Source: Glandiceps talaboti (taxonomy: Eukaryota; Hemichordata; Enteropneusta; Spengelidae). Taken from it: 64,000 bases of DNA. Made by a program: the position numbers and the translations under genes. The DNA lies in contig NC_135558.1 in the NCBI RefSeq assembly GCF_964340395.1, forward strand, positions 19,521,371 to 19,585,370. Direction: 5' to 3'. Shown one piece after another: positions 55,276 through 64,000 of the stretch (its first letter is position 1; every line of letters starts with the position of its first letter). The notes below the pieces were generated by a model, which saw nothing but the letters and a program-made list of their open reading frames with translations, made no database searches and was not told where the DNA came from.

Positions 55276-56308
55276 TTGATACATGTAGTAAAGGTCAGCA
55301 CATCTAGTGGTAGGGGAGATTTGGAGTTTAAGGCAATTTTAGACTATCTTGGCAAACATTTCACATCTTTAAAAGACAATATCATCTCAAATTAGAATTG
55401 GGTGAAAATACTTAAGAACAGTTTAATATCAGTGTGACAGTAAAAAGGTTGTTGGTGCATCTGATTATTGGTTGTATGCATGAGTGACCTGTGGGGGGGG
55501 GGGAGGGGATCCTTGGGGTTTCCCCCTGGCAGATCTGCAGGTTTTTTTGCTTCTATTAAGGCAATGTTTAGGTCATTCATAGCCTTCGAGGTAATATTTC
55601 CAAGCTTCGAAAAGTTAACGTCAATGTAAGTTTCTTTTAAATGAACTTCCCATGTCACGTAAAAATGGGCCCGTAACATTAATTGCTATGAGCATTAATT
55701 GCATGTATAGTAAAGTCACCGGTATGTTAGAGAACTTTAGCAGGTCATACCTAGTGTTTAATATAAACATATGTCATAAATAAACATATGTCAAGTTGCT
55801 GAACTCTTATTGTACATGTTGTATATATGACATGGAATTATAAGAATAAAGAATATTGTCTATATGATCACTCCGGTGAGATTTATACTTGACAAAACTG
55901 AAATTGCGCCCTCATAGGCAGAGAGATTTACATATTGAAATCAAACGTTATTGGTACCATGAAATTTAGTTTTGACTTGAATTCTTTGAAGCAATCATGT
56001 AAAAGAAATGTTTCGTTTGAAGAATTAAAAGTTCGTTCTTTGGGAAAAAGCTTTAGTCAAAACATTAAATGTATGTTCTTTGGGAAGGAAAAGTTGCACA
56101 AAGAATTAAGATTTTGTATTGTCGCCTTGGGGCCATCGTCTACTCGTCAGTATGAACTTGTCAGTAGGGATTAATACACTTTCTATTTTGGATACTACAT
56201 GTTATTGACACTACAAATCACCACATCTCATCACATTCCAGTTTATATAAATACACTTCTGTTCTTTACCGTCAAATTTCCATACCAAAGCAATATATTA
56301 TGAAAGGT
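55276..56308. other. 210-bp repeat relative and left flank of the large satellite
   Basis: 55276-55490 matches 41720-41934; 55490-55680 is a diverged unit of the same repeat (AAGCTTCGAAAAGTTAACG). 55680-56308 holds no recognised element or exon; an open frame at 55935-56174 looks like chance. Confidence 0.5.
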
Positions 56309-56309
56309 T

Positions 56310-58255
56310 AACAAGATACGACCAGCTAACGATGTATCTCAACAGTGCAGTAAACAGACTAGGCGAGGAGGTACGACCAGCTAACAATGTATCTCAACAG
56401 TGCAGTAAACAGACTATAAGGCTAGGAGGTACGACCAGCTAACGATGTATCTCAACAGTGCAGTAAACAGACTATAGGGCTAGGAGGTACAACCAGCTAA
56501 TGATGTATCTCAACAGTGCAGTAAAGAGACTAGGCTAGGAGGTACGACCAGCTAACAATGTATCTCAACAGTACAGTAAACAGACTATAAGGCTAGGAGG
56601 AACGACCAGCTAACGATGTATATCAACAGTGCAGTAAACAGACTATAGGGCTAGGAGGTACGACCAGCTAACGATGTATATCAACAGTGCAGTAAACAGA
56701 CTATAGGACTAGTAGGTACGACCAGCTAATGATGTATCTCAACAGTGCGGTAAACAGACTATAGGGCGAGGAGGTACGACCAGCTAATGATGTGTCTGAA
56801 CAGTACAGTAAACAGACTAGGCTAGGAGGTACGACCAGCTAACGATGTATCTCAACAGTGCAGTAAAGAACCTATTGGGCTTGGAGGTACGACCAGCTAA
56901 CGCTGTATCTCAACAGTGCAGTAAAGAGCCTATTGGGCTTGGAGGTACGACCAGCTAACGCTGTATCTCAACAGTACAGTAAACAGACTATAGGGCTAGG
57001 AGGTACGACCAGCTAACGATGTATCTCAACAGTACAGTAAACAAACTAGGCTAGGAGGTACGACAGCTAACGATGTATTTCAACAGTGCAGTAAACAGAC
57101 TAGGCTAGGAGATACGACAGCTAACGATGTATCTCAACAGTGCAGTAAACAGACTAGGCTAGGAGGTACGACCAGCTATAACGATGTATCTCAACAGTGC
57201 AGTAAACAGACTAGGCTAGGAGGTACGACCAGCTAACGATGTATCTCAACAGTGGAGTAAACAGACTAGGCTAGGAGGAACGACCAGCTAGCGATGTATC
57301 TCGACAGTGTAGTAAACAGACTAGGCTAGGAGGTATGACCAGCTAACGATGTATCTCAACAGTGCAGTAAACATACTATAGGGCTAGGAGGTACGACCAA
57401 CTAACGATGTATCTCAGTTCATTAAACAGACTAGGCTAGGAGGTACGACCAGCTAACGGTGTATCTCATCAACAGTGCAGTAAACAGACTAGGCTAGGAG
57501 GTACGACCAGCTGACGATGTATCTCAACAGTGGAGTAAACAGACTAGGCTAGGAGGAACGACCAGCTAACGATGTATCTCGACAGTGCAGTAAACAGACT
57601 AGGCTAGGAGGTACGACCAGCTAACGATGTATCTCAACAGTGCAGTAAACAGACTAGGCTAGGAGGTACGACCAGCTAACGATGTATCTCAACAGTGCAG
57701 TAAACAGACTAGGCTAGGAGGTACGACCAGCTAACGATGTATCTCAACAGTGCAGTAAACAGACTAGGCTAGGAGGTACGACCAGCTAACGATGTATCTC
57801 AACAGTACAGTAAACAGACTAGGCTAGGAGGTACGACCAGCTAATGATGTATCTCAACAGTGCAGTAAACAGACTATAGGACTAGGATGTACGACCAGCT
57901 AACGATGTATCTCAACAGTGCAGTAAACAGACTAGGCTAGGAGGTACGACCAGCTAACGATATATCTCAACAGTGCAGTAAACAGACTAGGCTAGGAGGT
58001 ACGACCAGCTAACGCTGTATCTCAACAGTGGAGTAAACAGACTGGGCTAGGAGGTACGACGAGCTAACGCTGTATCTCAATAGTGCAGTAAACAGACTCG
58101 GCTAGGAGGTACGACCAGCTAACGCTGTATCTCAACAGTGGAGTAAACAGACTGGGCTAGGAGGTACGACCAGCTAACGATGTATCTCAACAGTGCAGTA
58201 AACAGACTAGGCTAGGAGGTACGACCAGCTAACGATGTATCTCAACAGTGCAGTA
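56310..58255. repeat. 55-bp satellite array, about 36 copies
   Basis: Same unit as 41935-42366 (GTACGACCAGCTAACGATGT start). Two length classes alternate: ACTAGGCTAGGAG (55 bp) and ACTATAGGGCTAGGAG (about 58 bp). Divergence is lowest at 57600-57850, where several adjacent units are identical. Confidence 0.95.
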
Positions 58256-58608
58256 CACACTGGCTAGTGATTAACCTACATACTCGAAAACCTCAAAGTT
58301 TGTATGAATCTTAAAAGCTCGCACGTTATTAATTTATGAATTAACTTATCTTACTGAAATGCTGGTAGAATAAGATTTGGGTTGTTTTTGCTCATTGTCA
58401 TCTATTTCTCGCCGTTGTAAGCTATACTGCTTTAACTACTATAGTCACTGCTCCCTACTCTGGTTATTGTCGATATCTAGCCCATTGGTCAGGCTTGCAT
58501 AGCATGTGACATGCGTGGTGGTAGATCTGTGACTCGATTCTGACCAGATTCTGACTGCCCAGATTTTGACTGCTGTGTTTTAGCCTACCTGATGTAGACT
58601 AGTGCGAA

Positions 58609-58733
58609 CGGCTATCGCTACACTATTCCCCTATCGTAACTGACAATTTGAATTGTTCAATTTGCGATAGGAAGAGATCACAAGTTGAAACATTCTAAAT
58701 GTCAGATAGGATAGCGGAATAGTGTAGCAATAA
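58609..58733. mobile_element. 125-bp inverted-repeat element
   Basis: GGCTATCGCTACACTATTCC at the left matches the inverse of GGAATAGTGTAGCAATAACC at the right over about 36 bp, with four to five mismatches. Adjacent to the next element, and no clear target duplication. Confidence 0.6.
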
Positions 58734-58739
58734 CCATTT

Positions 58740-58781
58740 TTTCCTTCCGTAAGGAAAGAGATGTATAAAGGGGCAACTGGT

Positions 58782-58843
<62 letters not shown>

Positions 58844-59696
58844 CTTACACTAAAAAAACGTCAGACCAATTGCCTTGGTATTTGGTGGGGATATTACTTT
58901 TAAATTTGGTGTCTAGTTACAAAATTGTTCAAAACAATTGATTGCATTATAGGTATGTGATTTGGGTAAAAAAATGTCATTTTTGGTAAAAAAACCCCTT
59001 AAACTCATAAACTACTGAGCAGATGGGTCTGAAGTTTGGTGGAAACGTTCTGTAAGGGGTGTAAATTAAATTCAATCATGACATGGTGATTCCATGAGTA
59101 ATATCCAAATTATGGCTAAAAAGATGTCTTTTTGGTCAAAAATCTTTAATTCAAAAACTACTCAGCAGATTATGCTGAAATTTAATAAATATGTCTCTGG
59201 GATGAATAGATAAAGAAATATTAAGCATACAATGATGTCATCCGTAAAAATGTGAATTTTGGTCAAAAACATTTATCTCAAAAAGTACTTTGTCATTGAA
59301 ACTGAAATGTGGAGAAATGTTTCTTGAAGTGATATGCTGGAGATTTTGTTCAAAATATTTTGACATGATTAGCCATAGCAACCATGAGTATGTCTTTAGC
59401 AACGAAAAAGGGAAGTATTTTTTGCTAAAATAACATCATCTGGTAGGTAAGTGAGTAATCATTAAAAATGTATGCAAATATCCCTAGCACCCATGACCAC
59501 GCCCATAGCAACATCCAGACAATTGTGTATTTCAGAAAGATAACAACAGAGATTCTTAGACAAGTGAACAAACATTCAAAGAAAGTATGTAAATGTGCCT
59601 TTTGGTCAAAAACATATAAATTCAAAACGATTCAGCAGATTGGGCTGACATTCAACAGGGATACATCTGTGGGTGTATAGATGAAGCTATATTAAG
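58740..59696 (+). mobile_element. Hairpin-microsatellite element, copy 4
   Basis: Starts at the palindrome TTCCTTCCGTAAGGAA, followed by a GT run (58786-58838), GACCAATTGCCTTGGTATTT and core units with CTGAGCAGATGGGTCTGAA and CAGCAGATTGGGCTGACATT. Same architecture as 39706 but a different terminal sequence. It merges into the duplicated core at 59697. Confidence 0.6.
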
Positions 59697-61049
59697 CATA
59701 TAATGATCTCATCAGTAATATGCAAATTAGGTGTAAAAATGTTAATTTTGGTCAAAAATTTATATCTCAAAATGTACTTGGTCAGTGAGACTGAAACTTG
59801 GTGAGATGTTTCTAGAAGTGTTATTCTGCAGATTTTCTTCAAAATATTTTGACACAATTGTCCATAGCAACCATGACCACGCCCTTAGCAACAGCCAGAT
59901 GGCAGTATATTTTGGTCAAATAATATCATCTGGTAGGCAAGTGAGTAAACATTCAAAGAATGTATGCAAATATCCTAGCAACCATGACCACGCCCACAGC
60001 AACAGCCAAACGGTCGTGTATTTCACAAATATAACAGGGATTAACAGACAATTGAATAAACATTCAAAAAATGTATGCAAATGTGCCTAGCAACAAGACC
60101 ACGCCCATAGCAACAGCTAAATGATCGCGTATATCGCAAAGATAGCAATTATGGTTGGATAGGACTGGACCGCAAATGAACACTTATTGTTAGCATGGAC
60201 TAGCATATATAGATAAACATTTTTAAAAACTGTACAGTTGTGCTACAACGCCATTGGCGGTAGTTTATTGTTACCTCTTCGGACAAGCCGTAATCGAACA
60301 ATGTCATGAATTTGTAACAGTGTGTTTGGGTTGTGACATGACACTGTTTATATACATGTTGCCAAACACCTAGAGAAATGAATATCTGGCTTCAGACAAG
60401 CCTTTAGTTTGGCAGAACAGTGTCAAGACCCTATACATTCCACTTTAGCGGTTAAACATATTGTCGACAACGTCTATTTCGAGTGCAGTGACTGGCGTCA
60501 ACTATTATGACTCGACACGCTATGTATTGGTATTATCTAGATTGCCCACATGCGCATAAGTGATGCTAATTTATGTTGTATCACAGACTACTTATTACTT
60601 GTCTGTGGTTGTATTGTATAATGTAATTAGAACAAAATAGCTGAATAAGTTCATATGTTGTTAGTTTGTATTTTTGAGACATTCTGGAGATGGCGTTAGC
60701 CAGGGAAGGACTTGGCTCTGCCATGTCTGATCTCAGCGCTATCTATCTACTGCAATAAATAAAGTCGCATGCATGGTTATGCTCAATATTAGGTCTTCGA
60801 GGTGCTTCTGCACAATTACTACACTTCACTATTTGTCAGAACAGTAGTCGGTGTTTATTTTACCCCCTTCAATACAGACACCTGACGTCCTTACTTGATA
60901 AAGTGAGTGTTTATTAATTCACACAAGTATCACTCTCTTACAGAGAACACACGAGCTGTATAAAACGCCAGTTTACTTTCCAGATCGAGATGGTAACTCA
61001 TTCTCAACCCAAATTCTTCTGGAATCACTCCCCGTCTCGAACTACATTA

Positions 61050-61190
61050 AATTTCCCGCGGTTCGAAGTAAAGCGGGAAATTATTTCTTGGCATGACGTA
61101 ACTACTGGCCAATGGGAGGCCAGCTTTGCAAAGGTGTTCTGTGCAACGTGGTAGTGGTATTTAAGTGAAAGTGTGATGGTATTCATCAGT
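61050..61190 (+). promoter_or_regulatory. Promoter-like module, copy B
   Basis: Same order and spacing as 43723-43866: inverted TTTCCCGC/GCGGGAAA, TGACGTAA near 61094, CCAAT, TATTTAAG at 61158 and initiator A at 61188, 30 bases apart. Every core motif is unchanged although neighbouring sequence has substitutions. Confidence 0.55.
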
Positions 61191-61631
61191 CTAGCATTGC
61201 CACCAGTACGTTGTGGATATCCACTTTTAATTTTTCGAAATAATTTATTTCGTTTAGCATGTCCGAGCCGAAGTTCTAGATCAGCTTTTTATTTTCGTTC
61301 CCCAAACGTCACCTTTCTGTAAAAAGATGCCCAACTTGAAAAGCACATGTAGCATTGCTTTTGGGTACAGGTTTCCAGAACTGTTTTCCTTAGAATTACA
61401 GGGTTTTTATTTCTGGATTTTCTTTGGCGGCTCTGTGCTCTCTGGACGTTTTCAGCCTTGTAGATTCCGTATGCCTTTTCGGCAAATTTACTTTCGTTCA
61501 TGTACAATCTTTTGCGCCGGCAAACAATTTCGTTTCAAGGCTTTTTCAGTCAGCCTTGTACTGTTCAATAAAGGTTTGCGTGGCCATGCACACATTACTC
61601 GGGCAACGCTTCCCCCTACACTATGACTTGT

Positions 61632-61684
<53 letters not shown>

Positions 61685-62084
61685 TCTGGATAAGACGTGT
61701 ACCCCCAAAAAAATAAATAAATAAATTAAAAAAAAAATTGGTGAGAGTACCCCTTCTATATACATACTATATACATACATCGCTGGGGAAAGAAAACAGA
61801 TATGCATGAAGGTCACAAAAACAAAGAAAGTTTTGTTTATCTTTTTGTTTTAAAATGTTTTTGTTTTTTGTTTTTTGTTTTTTAAATACGATTGGGTTAT
61901 AAGAAACACATGTGCAAAAAGCAATGATTAGAGCCACGGTTGAAACTATATGTCTAGTAGAATTTAATGTATTTTAGGCAAGGTGAAGAAATTGCCGAAA
62001 TATTGGTCCGTGAAAATATCTACAAAGAAGACATATTCAAGTTTGAATAGCTTAATTTATGCCATTTATTTTTACTTCCCATAA

Positions 62085-62145
62085 TTGGAGGTATTTAAAT
62101 GGCAATGTCTTTCTGTGTGTCTGTGTCTGTGTGTATGTCCGTCTG

Positions 62146-62176
<31 letters not shown>

Positions 62177-62780
62177 GTCATTTGCTTAAAAACGACTGGC
62201 TCAATTATAATGACATTTGCTATGAATCATCCATATGCAAATGCAAAGAACTGATTAGATTTTGGTAAATATCCAATGATCATCAGTTATTTGCGTAATT
62301 ACTGGTTTTGAGTAATTAGGCTATATCTTTGGAACGCATATTTCAAATTCAATATAAATTGGTGCATATGTTAACCATAATAGGGTGCATATGTCCTATA
62401 CGGTTTCTTGATTTAGCTTAAAGCTTTCCTGAATAATGTGCATAATTAATTAGGCTAAATCTTTTGACCTAATTTGGATATTACTAAGGGAATCATCATG
62501 TCTTACACCCTTAAGAATGTTGAACCAATCTGCACAGTAGTTTCTGAGTTTAAGTGTTTTGTTTTTTTAACCGAAAATCCCATTTTTACCCATATCACAC
62601 ACCTGTGATGCGATCATTTTCTTTTGAACAATTTCTCATCTAGATCCCACGAGTAATGTCCCCACCTAATACCAAGGCAATCGAAGTGGCAGTTTTTGAG
62701 TTTAAGTCGTCCACACACTTACACACACACACACACAACAACAACAACAACAACAATAACCCCCCCACACACACACACAC

Positions 62781-62811
<31 letters not shown>

Positions 62812-62860
62812 CCAGCACTACTGGACCTACATTGTAGTTCAGTTGTGCTAGAAAATTAAA
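62085..62860. mobile_element. Hairpin-microsatellite element, copy 5 (in copy B)
   Basis: Counterpart of 44930-45868, with shorter GTCT runs and a different inner microsatellite (AAC and AC runs near 62725-62785). The right hairpin end (GTTCAGTTGTGCTAGAAAAT) is intact. Confidence 0.6.
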
Positions 62861-63750
62861 ATACGATAGCTCTATCACTACTAGCAACTAGTTTTAACGG
62901 TCAAATATTCTTTGTCAATGCAACACTGTAAATTCTCAAGAATTTACGTCAAGATTTGAGTACATGAAACGTGTGTCATTGAGCTACCCATTACTGTGTA
63001 CATTGTCACACTATAGATCTAGAGTTCAGACCAGACCAATGCGATATTATGTATCTGTCCTATAGTAACTATAAGACCTTTATTGCCAACCATGGGATAA
63101 AACAGGAACTTGCAACATCACTACTACAACACTTATATGACATCATCGCCAATTGCAGACCTCAAATTGTACTTGGTACACACCTGATGATTTTCATAAC
63201 GGTTGTTTATGTTATAGCTTAAAGTTATGTATTTGTGGTATTTTTCAGTCACCTATACGTTAAACTTTCCAGATTACACAAGATTACATTTACAACTAAT
63301 ATAAATATAAATTAAACATAAGAATACGAATACGAATCAGTGTGAAAGTCGGATAAAATGACTACCTGTCATAAGGACCGACAGGTAGCAAAAGCTGCTG
63401 GTCCTTACGGAAAACTGCTGGACCATATGCAGTTCACATTCCGGGAGTTCACACCCATGACCTGTATCTACACCCTCATACAGAACACATGATTTTGAAC
63501 TTTAATAGGATACAACATATATTTTGATGCACTAAATAAAAGAAAGAATATCGAATTGTTTTATCAACTCTTTATTTCATGAAAATATTATTATTTGCCC
63601 CTGACGGTGAGTAGAATTTTTTTTCTAAAGTTTGTAACTGACCCAGAGGTCATGAAAATTCATTCTCTCATCGGATCTCTTATTCACTGAATGTATTGTA
63701 TTCATTCAATACAAATACAGGTCTAGGTACATAGATTGTAGATAATTTAC

Positions 63751-63963
63751 GGGTGAATGAATCATTCACATTATCTGCAATCTCCAAGAGATCAGTCTTC
63801 TCCTCCCCCATTGTTTGATTCTCTAAATTCTGAATCACATGATCCAAGTCAAATTCATTATCTGTATCAACAGCTGATGTAGTAGCAGCAACGGAATCCT
63901 CAACACCTCAAGGTAGCAGCAATGTCAGCATAGAGTGCGTCATGAAGTTGAGATTGTTTGTCA
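63751..63963 (-). pseudogene. Decayed exon of unknown gene (copy B)
   Basis: Counterpart of 46766-47048 with the same frame change. Here the upstream part of the exon is lost at the rearranged end near 63964. Confidence 0.4.
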
Positions 63964-64000
63964 TATGATATGATACATATACAATGGATGTTTCAACGAG

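Larger units (their letters stand above)
59697..63963. repeat. Segmental duplication, copy B
   Basis: Same order as copy A: core units, the AATAAATAAAG segment near 60755, the promoter-like module (61050-61190), GT run, hairpin-microsatellite element (62085-62860) and the decayed exon (63751 onward). It lacks about 150 bp after the GT run. Homology to copy A breaks near 63964, where TATGATATGATA replaces copy A sequence, but resumes at CATATACAATGGATGTTTCA (63977-63996), so the duplication continues past the window. Confidence 0.9.

Noticed and set aside
41935-58255. CRISPR-like regular repeat arrays
   Set aside because: Units are contiguous 55-bp satellite copies without unique spacers, in a eukaryotic genome.

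Overview
The window is nuclear DNA from an animal. Genes are split by spliceosomal introns of about 0.5-2 kb, intergenic DNA is AT-rich and full of microsatellites and small transposable elements, and the recognisable proteins are metazoan families. The element load and protein sequences suggest a marine invertebrate, possibly an invertebrate deuterostome such as a lancelet or acorn worm; this is inference and the species cannot be fixed from the window.

Layout. (1) 1-9.6 kb, minus strand: most of a WDR76-like WD40 gene, with ten exons located; its 3' exons lie beyond the left edge. (2) 9.6-14.5 kb: intergenic, with a large foldback element and a short insertion carrying a near-duplicate 9-bp target site. 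(3) 14.5-23.2 kb, minus strand: a complete eight-coding-exon zeta-crystallin/quinone oxidoreductase (CRYZ) gene encoding 333 residues; every exon junction was checked for phase. (4) 24.9-41.9 kb: a repeat of about 210 bp is interrupted by a 15.1-kb insertion (26246-41323) with inverted CCCAGATA termini and a flanking TA on each side. The insertion carries a multi-exon gene whose C-terminal part resembles DUF4806, and it is itself riddled with nested elements. (5) 41.9-47.1 kb and 55.3-64 kb: two copies of a segmental duplication containing a 55-bp satellite, a shared promoter-like module and a decayed exon. (6) 49.9-51.5 kb, plus strand, between the two copies: an intronless gene for a beta-1,4-N-acetylgalactosaminyltransferase (B4GALNT1/2 family, GT12), complete at 519 residues. 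(7) 52-55.3 kb: AT-rich and GC-rich tandem repeats, the 3' end of a non-LTR retrotransposon ORF, and Mutator-like miniature elements.

The three conventional genes (WDR76, CRYZ, B4GALNT) have no evident functional link. The most unusual structure is the 15-kb TIR-bounded insertion with its own spliced gene. Second is a dispersed hairpin-plus-microsatellite element whose end lies at the stop codons of two unrelated genes. Third is a set of elements with clear 7-10 bp target-site duplications, which make their boundaries unambiguous.
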